Of a stretch of 64,000 nt of DNA, positions 55,862 through 64,000 are shown piece after piece. The DNA comes from Alistipes ihumii AP11 (GTDB lineage Bacteria; Bacteroidota; Bacteroidia; Bacteroidales; Rikenellaceae), in the NCBI RefSeq assembly GCF_025144665.1, contig NZ_CP102294.1, positions 2,666,001 through 2,730,000 on the forward strand. Direction: 5' to 3'. The first letter of the stretch is position 1. Every line of letters begins with the position of its first letter. The position numbers and the translations under genes were made by a program. The notes beneath the pieces are model-generated. The model was not told the origin of the DNA and did not search any database. It worked only from the letters and a program-made list of their open reading frames with translations.

Positions 55862-57298
55862 TTATGCTCTTTTCAGTATGTATTGATCAATGTATTGCCT
55901 TAGCAGGGAATGCCGTATCGCCAAATATTGTAGTGCCCCGTAAGTTAGGGCACATAAAATGCACATGACAAACAAAAACGTAAAATCGTTGACGATATAC
56001 TTGTTGGCGAGATAGAAGATAGGAATGAAAGACAGTGAACAGGCTACATGGGGCCATGCCGATTTCCAGTTCAAGCGAACCGATGTGAAGCGGAGGACCA
56101 TATAAATGTTGATGACCAATTGGACGATTTCGGCGCCAACTGAAGCAACCGAAGCGCCGGCGGAGCCGTAACGGGGAATCAGTATCAAATTTCCGCAGAA
56201 ATTCAGGACAGCCGCAATAATTACCGAGATCAGATATTTCGAATCCAGATTGAGGCCCAGCAAGACTTGTATCCCGAACAGATTATTGAGGCCGATAATC
56301 AGGATTAAGGCGGACAGGATTTTTAACGGAACGATCGCTCCGTCGAATGCCGGACCGAAAAAAAACGGAACGAACCGCGATGCCAATAGGAAAAGGCCGA
56401 ACATGGCGGGAATCGTAAGAAATATGGTAAAGTCGAACGATTTCTGCAATAGGAAGGAATTTTCCGTCTCTTTATTGTTTTGCCGATTATATGAAAGTCT
56501 AGGTAACAGAACTATGCCAAGTGATGAAAAGATCGGGATGAACAGTTTGGCGATTTTCGCTGCGGAAGTATAAAATCCCACTTCTTCATAAGTACACATG
56601 AATCCAAGCATCAGTGTGTCCAGCATAACGAATATGCTAACAGCCAATACAGAACTGAACAGGATGAGCATGGGTTTAAGGTGCGATTTGATTCGGATGC
56701 CCGTCAATTTTATTTTCAAACCCTTGCGTGTAGCATAGAGAATATTCCATATATTACCTGCCACAACAGCCAAAACGTTCAACAAAACATAAATGATGAC
56801 ATCTTGCTTGGTCCTAACGAACAAAAATAGCCCTGCAATGCAAAGTAATTTGATGATGACTGACCGCAGGGTGATGATTTTAAACTGTTCGAGTCCTGCA
56901 AAATACCAATCGATAGCGACCGGAGTAAAAAATAATGTCAGTCCGGAAACCAATAATATCTTTCTGTCAACAGCCAATTGGGGAATTAGGTACAGAGTCA
57001 AAATAAAAACCGTAGAGATCAGTAATGTGCTTATTAATGTTATTTTGAACAGTTCAGAAAAAACTTGGGATATTTTATCTGTTCGATCCTTAAATTTAGC
57101 TATTTCCCGCACTCCGTAAATGGAAATCCCTAATGCTGCGAACAAAGCAAAATAACTGACATACGTAATGGCAAAATTAGCGAGTCCGACTCCTTCCGAA
57201 TTCAGTATTCGCGAGACATACGGCACCGTAACGACAGGGAACAGTACATTCAGTATGTTCAAGGAAATGTTGTATGCTAGATTTTTCTTTATTGACAT
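55862..57298 (-). CDS. Polysaccharide flippase (Wzx-type)
   Basis: A 478-residue membrane protein with about 14 hydrophobic helices. The start ([65 protein letters not shown]) is typical of Wzx/RfbX members of the MOP superfamily, as is the later [14 protein letters not shown]. It flips lipid-linked repeat units across the inner membrane for polymerisation by the EpsG-like protein. Its start overlaps the end of uxs by 10 bases, indicating coupled expression. Confidence 0.92.
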   Translation of the reverse strand: MSIKKNLAYNISLNILNVLFPVVTVPYVSRILNSEGVGLANFAITYVSYFALFAALGISIYGVREIAKFKDRTDKISQVFSELFKITLISTLLISTVFILTLYLIPQLAVDRKILLVSGLTLFFTPVAIDWYFAGLEQFKIITLRSVIIKLLCIAGLFLFVRTKQDVIIYVLLNVLAVVAGNIWNILYATRKGLKIKLTGIRIKSHLKPMLILFSSVLAVSIFVMLDTLMLGFMCTYEEVGFYTSAAKIAKLFIPIFSSLGIVLLPRLSYNRQNNKETENSFLLQKSFDFTIFLTIPAMFGLFLLASRFVPFFFGPAFDGAIVPLKILSALILIIGLNNLFGIQVLLGLNLDSKYLISVIIAAVLNFCGNLILIPRYGSAGASVASVGAEIVQLVINIYMVLRFTSVRLNWKSAWPHVACSLSFIPIFYLANKYIVNDFTFLFVMCILCALTYGALQYLAIRHSLLRQYIDQYILKRA

Positions 57299-58230
57299 GC
57301 GATCTCCTTGAAATATTCAATTGTTTTTTGGAGTCCTTGTTCGAGTTTCACGTTGGGTTTCCATCCGTTTAGTTTTTGAGTTGCGAGTGAGATATCCGGT
57401 TTTCGTTGCTTCGGGTCGTCGCTTGGCAGTGGGTTGAAGACGATCTCGGATTTCGAGCCGGTCAGCCGGATGACCCTCTCGGCGAGCTCGAGCATTGTGA
57501 ATTCGTCCGGATTTCCGGTATTCACAGGACCGGTGAAATCGTCTTCGGTCGCCATCATGCGTATCATCGCCTCGATCAGGTCGTCCACATACTGGAAGCT
57601 CCGGGTTTGAGTGCCGTCGCCATAGATCGTGATGCTCTCGCCGCGAAGCGCCTGAACGATGAAATTCGAGACGACCCGTCCGTCGTTGGGATTCATTCTG
57701 GGCCCATAGGTGTTGAATATCCGGATGATTTTGATCCGTACTCCGTTCTGGCGGTGATAGTCCATAAAGAGAGTTTCGGCACAGCGCTTTCCTTCGTCGT
57801 AGCACGACCTCAGTCCGATAGGGTTCACATTGCCCCAATATGTCTCCACCTGCGGATGCACCATAGGATCGCCGTATACCTCGCTGGTCGAAGCCTGCAG
57901 GATTTTGGCCTTGGTGCGTTTGGCCAGCCCGAGCATATTGATGGCTCCCATGACCGAGGTTTTCAGGGTCTTGATCGGGTTGTACTGGTAGTGCACGGGC
58001 GATGCGGGGCAGGCGAGGTTGTATATTTCGTCGACTTCGGCATGGTACGGCTCGATGATATCGTGGCGTACCAGTTCGAAATGGTCGTTTTCCAGCAGGT
58101 GGCGGATATTGTCCTTACTGCCGGTGAAGTAATTGTCCATGCAGATGACGTCGTGCCCTTCGCGCAATAACCGCTCGCAAAGGTGCGAGCCGATAAACCC
58201 GGCTCCTCCGGTTACGAGTATTCTCTTCAT
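57289..58230 (-). CDS. uxs: UDP-glucuronate decarboxylase (UDP-xylose synthase)
   Basis: A 313-residue extended SDR enzyme. [10 protein letters not shown] (residues 8-17) binds [13 protein letters not shown] precedes the catalytic YDEGK, and [22 protein letters not shown] is the UXS signature. It oxidises and decarboxylates UDP-glucuronate to UDP-xylose. The neighbouring ugd supplies UDP-glucuronate, so the glycan probably contains xylose; if flux is partial, glucuronate may be used too. Confidence 0.93.
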   Translation of the reverse strand: MKRILVTGGAGFIGSHLCERLLREGHDVICMDNYFTGSKDNIRHLLENDHFELVRHDIIEPYHAEVDEIYNLACPASPVHYQYNPIKTLKTSVMGAINMLGLAKRTKAKILQASTSEVYGDPMVHPQVETYWGNVNPIGLRSCYDEGKRCAETLFMDYHRQNGVRIKIIRIFNTYGPRMNPNDGRVVSNFIVQALRGESITIYGDGTQTRSFQYVDDLIEAMIRMMATEDDFTGPVNTGNPDEFTMLELAERVIRLTGSKSEIVFNPLPSDDPKQRKPDISLATQKLNGWKPNVKLEQGLQKTIEYFKEIACQ

Positions 58231-58241
58231 ACGAACTTTTA

Positions 58242-59561
58242 TTACTGTTTATTTCCGATCCGGGTATACGCGAATCCTTTGTTCCGGAGCTCATTCCGAT
58301 CGTATATGTTCCGGCCGTCGACGATCAGGTTTCCTCGCATGGCTTGGCGGACAACGTTCCAGTCGGGCAGCCGGAACTGCTTCCATTCGGTCACCAGCGC
58401 AATGGCGTCGGCTCCTTCGGCGGCTTCGTAAATGTTACGGCAGTAGACAACCCGGTCCCCTATTTTTCTGCGCGCCTCATCCATGGCGATCGGATCGAAA
58501 GCCCGGACGGTCGCTCCGGCTTCGAGCAGCTTGTCGATAATGACCAGCGCCGGGGCCTCGCGCATATCGTCGGTTTCGGGTTTGAATGCGAGTCCCCACA
58601 GGGCAATCACTTTTCCGTTCAGATCAGTGCCCAGCGCCTCTTTGAGTTTATCCGCCACGATCACTTTCTGAGTCTCGTTAACCGCCTCGACGGCCTCGAT
58701 GACGCGCATCGGGTATCCGTTTTGCCGTCCGGTATGGCACAGCGCCTTGACATCTTTCGGAAAGCACGACCCGCCGTATCCGCAGCCGGCATAGAGAAAT
58801 CGGCTTCCGATACGATCGTCGGCTCCCATGCCCTTGCGTACCATATCGACATTCGCGCCGATACGCTCGCAGAGGTTGGCGATGTCGTTCATAAAGCTGA
58901 TGCGGGTAGCGAGCATGGCATTGGCCGCGTACTTGGTCATCTCGGCCGACGATACGTCCATAAACAGAATTGGAAAACCGTTGAGTAGAAACGGTTTGTA
59001 AAGACGCTCCATCAGCGTGCGTGCCTGTTGGCTGTCCACTCCGACTACCACGCGGTCGGGGTTCATGAAATCCTTGATGGCCGCACCTTCCTTGAGAAAT
59101 TCGGGATTCGAGGCTACGTCGAAAGGTATGTTCACACCGCGTTTTTCGAGTTCTTCCCGGATGGCGGCTTTTACTTTCTGTGCCGTGCCGACGGGTACGG
59201 TGCTTTTGGTTACCAGCAGGGTATAGCGGTTGATTTTCTGTCCGAACGTTCGCGCTACATCCAGCACATAATGCAGATCGGCGCTGCCGTCCTCGTCCGG
59301 CGGGGTTCCCACGGCGCTGAAAACGATTTCGACTTTGCCGAGAGCTGAGGTAAGATCGGTCGTGAAATGGAGACGTCCTTCACGGACGTTTTTTTTGACA
59401 AGTTCCTCGAGTCCCGGCTCATAAATCGGCATGATGCCGTTGTTGAGTTTATCGATCTTTTCGGTGTCGATATCCACGCAAGTAACATTCGTGCCCATTT
59501 CGGCAAAACAGGTTCCCGTGACCAAACCGACATATCCGGTTCCTACGATTGCGACATTCAT
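58242..59561 (-). CDS. ugd: UDP-glucose 6-dehydrogenase
   Basis: A 439-residue enzyme that makes UDP-glucuronate from UDP-glucose with two NAD. The Rossmann motif [10 protein letters not shown] begins at residue 7, the nucleophile is Cys266 in [13 protein letters not shown], and the C-terminal UDP-binding domain includes [17 protein letters not shown]. The start is 10 bases after rfbB's stop side, within the operon. It feeds UDP-xylose synthase next door. Confidence 0.95.
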   Translation of the reverse strand: MNVAIVGTGYVGLVTGTCFAEMGTNVTCVDIDTEKIDKLNNGIMPIYEPGLEELVKKNVREGRLHFTTDLTSALGKVEIVFSAVGTPPDEDGSADLHYVLDVARTFGQKINRYTLLVTKSTVPVGTAQKVKAAIREELEKRGVNIPFDVASNPEFLKEGAAIKDFMNPDRVVVGVDSQQARTLMERLYKPFLLNGFPILFMDVSSAEMTKYAANAMLATRISFMNDIANLCERIGANVDMVRKGMGADDRIGSRFLYAGCGYGGSCFPKDVKALCHTGRQNGYPMRVIEAVEAVNETQKVIVADKLKEALGTDLNGKVIALWGLAFKPETDDMREAPALVIIDKLLEAGATVRAFDPIAMDEARRKIGDRVVYCRNIYEAAEGADAIALVTEWKQFRLPDWNVVRQAMRGNLIVDGRNIYDRNELRNKGFAYTRIGNKQ

Positions 59562-59571
59562 AATAGGTAAT

Positions 59572-60681
59572 TTATTTCTGGTTATACATATCCTGATAAC
59601 ACCTCTGATACTCCCCCGAGGTCACGTTATCGATCCACTTTTGGTTATGGAGATACCATCGGACTGTTTTTTCGATGCCTTCTTCGAACTGGAGGGTCGG
59701 TTCCCAGCCCAATTCCTCCTTGAGCTTCGTGGAGTCTATCGCATAGCGCAGGTCGTGCCCGGCCCGGTCAGCGACATAGGTAATCAGTTTTTCGCTCGCG
59801 CCTTCCGGCCTGCCCAGCAGTCGATCTACGGTCTTGACGATCACTTTTATCAGGTCTATGTTCTTCCACTCGTTGAATCCTCCGATGTTGTACGTTTCGG
59901 CGATTTTCCCCTCGTGGAAAATCAGGTCTATGGCCCGTGCGTGGTCTTCCACGTATAGCCAGTCGCGGACGTTCTGCCCCTTGCCGTAGACCGGTAGCGG
60001 CCTGTCGTTCCGGATGTTGTTTATGAACAGCGGGATCAGCTTTTCGGGGAACTGATAGGGTCCGTAGTTGTTCGAGCAGTTCGAGATGACGGTCGGCAGG
60101 CCGTATGTATCGTGATAGGCCCTGACGAAGTGATCCGACGAAGCCTTGCCGGCCGAGTAGGGGCTGTGCGGATCGTACTTGGTCCGCTCGGTGAAGAAGC
60201 GATCTCCGTAGGGTCCCCCTCCGCACTCGTTTCCGTTCGGATCGCCTTGGGGCCGCGTCATCGGCAGCGCTCCGTAGACCTCGTCGGTGGATATGTGGTA
60301 GAACCGTTTCCCCTCGTAGTCTCCGTTCCATTGCTCCTTGGCCGCCTGAAGCAGCGACAGCGTTCCCATGACGTTCGTCCGGGCGAAGGTGAACGGGTCC
60401 CGGATCGATCGGTCGACATGGCTTTCGGCCGCGAGGTGTATCACCCCGTCGACGGCATACTCCCGGAATAGTTCCCGCATCCTCTCGTAGTCGCAGATAT
60501 CGGCCTTTACGAAAGCGTAGTTCGGGGCGTTCTCGACGTCCGCGAGGTTGGTCAGATTGCCGGCATAGGTCAGTTTGTCGAGGTTGACGATGCGGTATCC
60601 GGGGTACTTGTTTACGAACAGGCGTACCACATGGCTTCCGATGAAGCCGGCGCCGCCCGTGATCAGTATATTACGGTTCAT
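59572..60681 (-). CDS. rfbB: dTDP-glucose 4,6-dehydratase
   Basis: A 369-residue SDR enzyme, the second step to dTDP-L-rhamnose. NAD binds at [10 protein letters not shown] (residues 8-17); HLAAESHVDRSI, HISTDEVYG and YSAGKASSDHFVRAY carry the catalytic Thr-Asp-Glu and Tyr-Lys residues. An internal insertion (PQGDPNGNECGGGPYGDRFF) is common in Bacteroidales. Its start overlaps the end of the acyltransferase frame by 11 bases, linking it to rfbA-C-D upstream. Confidence 0.95.
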   Translation of the reverse strand: MNRNILITGGAGFIGSHVVRLFVNKYPGYRIVNLDKLTYAGNLTNLADVENAPNYAFVKADICDYERMRELFREYAVDGVIHLAAESHVDRSIRDPFTFARTNVMGTLSLLQAAKEQWNGDYEGKRFYHISTDEVYGALPMTRPQGDPNGNECGGGPYGDRFFTERTKYDPHSPYSAGKASSDHFVRAYHDTYGLPTVISNCSNNYGPYQFPEKLIPLFINNIRNDRPLPVYGKGQNVRDWLYVEDHARAIDLIFHEGKIAETYNIGGFNEWKNIDLIKVIVKTVDRLLGRPEGASEKLITYVADRAGHDLRYAIDSTKLKEELGWEPTLQFEEGIEKTVRWYLHNQKWIDNVTSGEYQRCYQDMYNQK

Positions 60682-61511
60682 AGGATGAATAATTGATTTG
60701 ATCGTCGCTACGATCTAGATACACTCCCGTTTTTTTCAGAGAGGCCGGATTGCCGGCCAGCAGGCAATGCTCGGGCAGCGAGGAACAATCTTTAGTCAGG
60801 ACGGCTCCTGCGCCCACGATACAACGGTTCGGCGTGCGAGCGCCTTTGAGCACGATGCATTTCATAGCGAACCAATTGTTGTCATCGATCACAATCGACT
60901 TATAATAAGTTGATAATGAGCGTATTGTCCCATGTTTCTTTTTCTCTTCCATGCCCGTTTACCGCGACCGCAGGGCATGTCCGCTTGCCCGGCCGTTGCC
61001 GGTTGCCGAAGCTCGCATGCGCCGTGGCTGCCGGCCCGGCCCCGTCCGCCACGGATTTGGTACGATGGAAGTCCGTATCGCAGAATATGCAGTCCCATCC
61101 GATCAGCGTATTCGTTCCGAAAGAGACATGATGATAGCATATCAGTTTGAGGGAAGCCGACGCAGCAAAGTTCTCGCCCAGAATCAGGGTTCCCTTTTCT
61201 CCCACGCAGACCGAGGAGTTGCTGCCGATCATGCACTCGCCTTTGAATACGACGGAGCCCCGATTTTCCCATAGAAACCTTTGTCGGGGAAAAATCCCCG
61301 TGCATTTGCGCCCCAAGCGGATCATTCCCGGACGAATGCGGTCCGATTCGATGCGCACGCGGCCCCGGCATGTGCTAATTCGGGATGCCCCGATCAGAAT
61401 CGGCAAGCGGCAGGCCTGTTTAAAGGGTAAATGCCGGAAATTGAACCAGAGGGATACAGGAAGGTACAAGCCGAAATCCTTCAGGTTTCCCCATATGGCG
61501 CTCCAAGACAT
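60671..61511 (-). pseudogene. LbetaH acyltransferase (WcaF/maltose O-acetyltransferase-like), frameshifted
   Basis: The N-terminal frame (from ATG 61509-61511) gives a hexapeptide-repeat acyltransferase start with ISTCRGRVRIES, GECMIGSNSSVCVGEKGTL and WDCIFCDTDFHRTKS, then a GC-rich stretch of about 50 codons with no family resemblance, and a stop at about 60900. The C-terminal half resumes in another frame (YKSIVIDDNNWFAMKCIVLKGARTPNRCIVGAGAVLTKD...LLAGNPASLKKTGVYLD). The whole would add an acetyl or similar group to the glycan. A small insertion plus frameshift between about 60900 and 61050 probably inactivates it. Confidence 0.75.
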
Positions 61512-61533
61512 GGTATGGTAGTTTACGGATTAT

Positions 61534-62403
61534 TTATTCGCGCAATTTTTCTATTCGCTCCAGACAATATCGTAGCGATTCGGTCCAGTGCGGTATCCGG
61601 ATGCCGAAGGTCTGCTTTACCTTGGTTTTATCCAGCACGGAGAAGCTCGGCCGGCGGACCTTGCTGGGGAACTCCGAGCTGTGGCACGGCCCGATGTCGC
61701 ATCCCGTATGGCCCGCGTACCCGGCGATCGCCCGCGCGAAGTCGTACCACGAGCAGACTCCTTCGTCGGAGAAGTGGTATACGCCCTCCCGGCCGTCGTA
61801 CTTCCGCCCCTGCACGATCTCGAAGATCGCACGGGCCAGATCTCCTGCATAGGTCGGCGTGCCGACCTGATCGAACACGACGCTCAGGCTGTCGCGCTCG
61901 GCGGTCAGGCGGAGCATCGTTCGAAGGAAGTTGTTCCCGAACTCGGAGTAGAGCCATGCGGTGCGGAAGATCAGATAGCGGCAGCCGCTTTCGGCTATCG
62001 CCCGTTCGCCGGCCAGCTTCGTGCGTCCGTAGGCTCCCGTCGGATCGGTCGGGTCGTCCTCGGCGTAGGGCGTACTCTTGTCCCCCCGGAAGACGTAGTC
62101 CGTCGATATGTGGATCAGCACGGCTCCCCGCTCGCGGGCTGCGGCGGCCAGATTCGCCACGGCGCGATGGTTGAGCAGGTCCGCCGCGGTCTCGTCCTCC
62201 TCTGCCCGGTCTACGTTCGTATAGGCCGCGCAGTTGACGATCACGTCCGCCTTCTCTTTCCGCACCGTGCGTCCGACCGCATCGGCATCGGCGATGTCCA
62301 GCTCGGCCACGTCGGTGAAGACGTACCGGTCCGCGCTGCCCGCCGCCGCACGACGCATCTCGCGCCCGAGTTGCCCGTTGGCTCCGGTGACCAATATTGT
62401 CAT
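61534..62403 (-). CDS. rfbD: dTDP-4-dehydrorhamnose reductase
   Basis: A 289-residue SDR enzyme doing the last step to dTDP-L-rhamnose. GANGQLGRE (residues 7-15) binds NADPH, NCAAYTNVDRAEED, HISTDYVFRG and YGRTKLAGE supply the catalytic Thr-Tyr-Lys, and FRTAWLYSEFGNNF is family-typical. Its ATG overlaps the rfbC stop by 4 bases (62400-62403), a sign of translational coupling. Confidence 0.95.
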   Translation of the reverse strand: MTILVTGANGQLGREMRRAAAGSADRYVFTDVAELDIADADAVGRTVRKEKADVIVNCAAYTNVDRAEEDETAADLLNHRAVANLAAAARERGAVLIHISTDYVFRGDKSTPYAEDDPTDPTGAYGRTKLAGERAIAESGCRYLIFRTAWLYSEFGNNFLRTMLRLTAERDSLSVVFDQVGTPTYAGDLARAIFEIVQGRKYDGREGVYHFSDEGVCSWYDFARAIAGYAGHTGCDIGPCHSSEFPSKVRRPSFSVLDKTKVKQTFGIRIPHWTESLRYCLERIEKLRE

Positions 62404-62975
62404 ATTTCGTAAAGATTATCGTTGTAGTCGAACAGTTCGGGTGCTTCGTCCAGTCTCGGATGCCGGCTGTCCTTTTCCGAGAGGATCACGTTCGCGGGGT
62501 CGATCCGCCAGTCGATACCGATCTGCGGGTCGTTCCATGCGATCGCCCCCTCGCTCTGCGGGGCGTAGTAGTTGTCGCATTTATACTGGAAGACAGCCTC
62601 CTCGCTCAGTACGGCGAAGCCGTGCGCGAATCCGCGGGGGATGAACAGCTGCCGTCTGTTCTCGCCCGAGAGCTCGACGGCCACGTGGCGGCCGAAGGTC
62701 GGCGAGCCGCGGCGGATGTCCACGGCCACGTCCAATACGGTTCCCGAAATCACGCGCACCAGCTTGCTCTGGGCATGCGGCGGCTTTTGGAAGTGCAGCC
62801 CGCGAAGCACCCCGTAGGAGGACTTCGATTCGTTGTCCTGCACGAAGCGTATGGGGCGCACCGCCTCGTCGAATGCGCGCAGGGAGAAACTCTCGAAGAA
62901 ATAGCCCCTCCGGTCGCCGAAAATCTGCGGCTCCACAATGACGACTCCATCCAAGTCGGTTTCGATGATATGCAT
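62400..62975 (-). CDS. rfbC: dTDP-4-dehydrorhamnose 3,5-epimerase
   Basis: A 191-residue cupin enzyme. RPIRFVQDNESKSSYGVLRGLHFQKPPHAQSKLVR contains the catalytic histidine, followed by GTVLDVAVDIRRGSPTFG, FIPRGFAHGFAVLSEEA and QYKCDNYYAPQSEGAIAWNDP. It epimerises C3 and C5 of the 4-keto sugar made by RfbB. It overlaps rfbD and lies 142 bases from rfbA's stop; that gap holds no gene. Confidence 0.95.
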   Translation of the reverse strand: MHIIETDLDGVVIVEPQIFGDRRGYFFESFSLRAFDEAVRPIRFVQDNESKSSYGVLRGLHFQKPPHAQSKLVRVISGTVLDVAVDIRRGSPTFGRHVAVELSGENRRQLFIPRGFAHGFAVLSEEAVFQYKCDNYYAPQSEGAIAWNDPQIGIDWRIDPANVILSEKDSRHPRLDEAPELFDYNDNLYEI

Positions 62976-63117
62976 AAGTAAGTGTTGTGTTTATGGGCCG
63001 TATTTTCCCCGGTTCTATCGCCTGAGGTGCGGTACGGACGAATGGTAGTGCCCGGAAGCCCTTACCTTTTCACCTCGCCCTTTCCCGCGGAGCGGCCTGT
63101 TTCTGACTTGCCGCCCG

Positions 63118-64000
63118 CTATTTTTTCCTTTTTTCTGCCTCTGCGATCACTTTGAGCAGATATTGTCCGTACTGGTTCCTGAGCATGGGTTCGGCCACCT
63201 CCCGCAGTTTCTCTTCGGATATCCACCCGTTGCGATAGGCGATCTCCTCCAGACAGGCGATCTTGACCCCCTGCCGCTTCTCGAGCACCTCGACGAAGAT
63301 CGACGCCTCCGAGAGCGAATCGTGCGTTCCGGTGTCGAGCCAGGCGAAGCCTCGTCCGAGGGTCTGCACCTTGAGCTCTCCGTCGGCGAGAAACCGTTGG
63401 TTCACCGAGGTGATCTCCAGCTCCCCGCGGGAGGAGGGCTCGATCGATTTGGCCACGGAGACCACTCTGTTCGGGTAGAAGTACAGTCCCACTACGGCGT
63501 AATTGGATTTAGGATGCTCGGGCTTCTCCTCGATCGAGAGGCATGTCCCGTTCTCGTCGAACTCGGCCACGCCGTACCGCTGGGGATCGTCTACCCGGTA
63601 TCCGAAAACGGTTGCCTTGCCCTCCCGCTCGGCCGTGCCGACGGCCTCCCGCAGCTGAGCGGGAAAGCCCACCCCCTGAAAGATGTTGTCGCCCAGAACG
63701 AGGCATACGGCCTCGTCCCCGATGAACTCCTCTCCGATCAGAAACGCCTGAGCGAGTCCGTCGGGAGACGGCTGCTCGGCATAGGAGAGACGGACCCCGT
63801 AGTCGGACCCGTCTCCGAGCAGCCGCCGGAACGAGGACAGATCCCACGGCGTGGAGATCACCAGAATGTCCCGGATTCCGGCCAGCATCAGAACCGACAG
63901 CGGATAGTAGATCATCGGCTTGTCGTAGATCGGCAGCAACTGCTTGGAAACCCCCTTGGTGATCGGGTACAACCGCGTCCCCGACCCCCGGCCAATACGA
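63118..64000 (-). CDS. rfbA: Glucose-1-phosphate thymidylyltransferase (partial; frameshift near start)
   Basis: The first enzyme of dTDP-rhamnose synthesis, joining dTTP and glucose 1-phosphate. The body is clear: [63 protein letters not shown] and the C-terminus ([29 protein letters not shown]). At the window edge the signature reads VLAGG in one frame and SGTRL in the next: the minus-strand G-run (63985-63989) is five long where six would restore LAGGSGTRL. A few N-terminal residues lie outside the window. Either a real frameshift, phase variation or a base-calling error. Confidence 0.9.
   Translation of the reverse strand, partial: RIGRGSGTRLYPITKGVSKQLLPIYDKPMIYYPLSVLMLAGIRDILVISTPWDLSSFRRLLGDGSDYGVRLSYAEQPSPDGLAQAFLIGEEFIGDEAVCLVLGDNIFQGVGFPAQLREAVGTAEREGKATVFGYRVDDPQRYGVAEFDENGTCLSIEEKPEHPKSNYAVVGLYFYPNRVVSVAKSIEPSSRGELEITSVNQRFLADGELKVQTLGRGFAWLDTGTHDSLSEASIFVEVLEKRQGVKIACLEEIAYRNGWISEEKLREVAEPMLRNQYGQYLLKVIAEAEKRKK

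Noticed and set aside
1-64000. CRISPR array
   Set aside because: No regularly spaced direct repeats and no cas genes seen on either strand.

Overview
The window looks like a chromosomal segment of a gut Bacteroidales bacterium, most likely an Alistipes-like member of the Rikenellaceae. The evidence is Bacteroidota-type promoters (TTG-N19-TAnnTTTG), several PF14905-type outer-membrane beta-barrel proteins, secreted lipoprotein glycosidases (GH110, GH127-like), a head-GIN protein, a Bacteroidota-type tyrosine recombinase and fairly high GC in the housekeeping part. The genus is an inference from gene content only.

Region 1 (1-16.9 kb) is accessory and partly decayed. The last 296 bases of an S41 peptidase gene at the left edge are repeated almost exactly at 14149-14444, the end of a complete S41 gene. 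Between the copies lie a GH110 alpha-1,3-galactosidase, three outer-membrane beta-barrel proteins, a wrecked GH106-like glycosidase, the C-terminal end of a radical SAM/SPASM enzyme and a 47-codon peptide frame broken by one base in an A9 run. The SPASM remnant, precursor-like peptide, beta-barrels and S41 peptidases together resemble a decayed RiPP (modified peptide) locus. A GT92-type glycosyltransferase, an IS21 istA relic and a tRNA-Met gene follow.

Region 2 (17-38.2 kb) is ordinary chromosome: alkaline phosphatase; a two-gene glycosidase operon (GH127-like plus a DUF5010-like protein); pdxA-thrS-infC (without rpmI-rplT after infC); a head-GIN protein; a nitronate monooxygenase-type flavoprotein; a copper ATPase with a small metallochaperone; a CDF cation exporter; gpmA; a class I aldolase; and ahpC-ahpF. 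Several genes end in clear hairpins.

Region 3 (38.25-about 46.3 kb) is an integrated element. It starts in the 3' half of a tRNA-Val gene, followed at once by a tyrosine recombinase, small DNA-binding proteins and a DUF4373-type replication protein. On the other strand is a compact seven-gene run: DUF4160, DUF2442, Xre regulator, HigA-like antitoxin, class III Fic AMP-transferase, YggL-like ribosome-binding protein and a damaged ORF6N protein. Broken genes follow, and no second tRNA copy was found, so the far end is missing or lies outside the window.

Region 4 (46.4-64 kb) is a surface-polysaccharide operon, all on the minus strand, running out of the window at rfbA. It encodes dTDP-L-rhamnose synthesis (rfbA, C, D, B), UDP-glucuronate and UDP-xylose synthesis (ugd, uxs), the first steps to a manno-heptose (gmhA, hddA), seven glycosyltransferase genes (one split), an EpsG-type polymerase, a Wzx flippase and a broken acyltransferase. 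The glycan probably contains rhamnose, xylose or glucuronate, and a heptose. Three members carry apparent single-base frameshifts, including one in a G5 tract of rfbA; these may be phase-variable, decayed or assembly errors.
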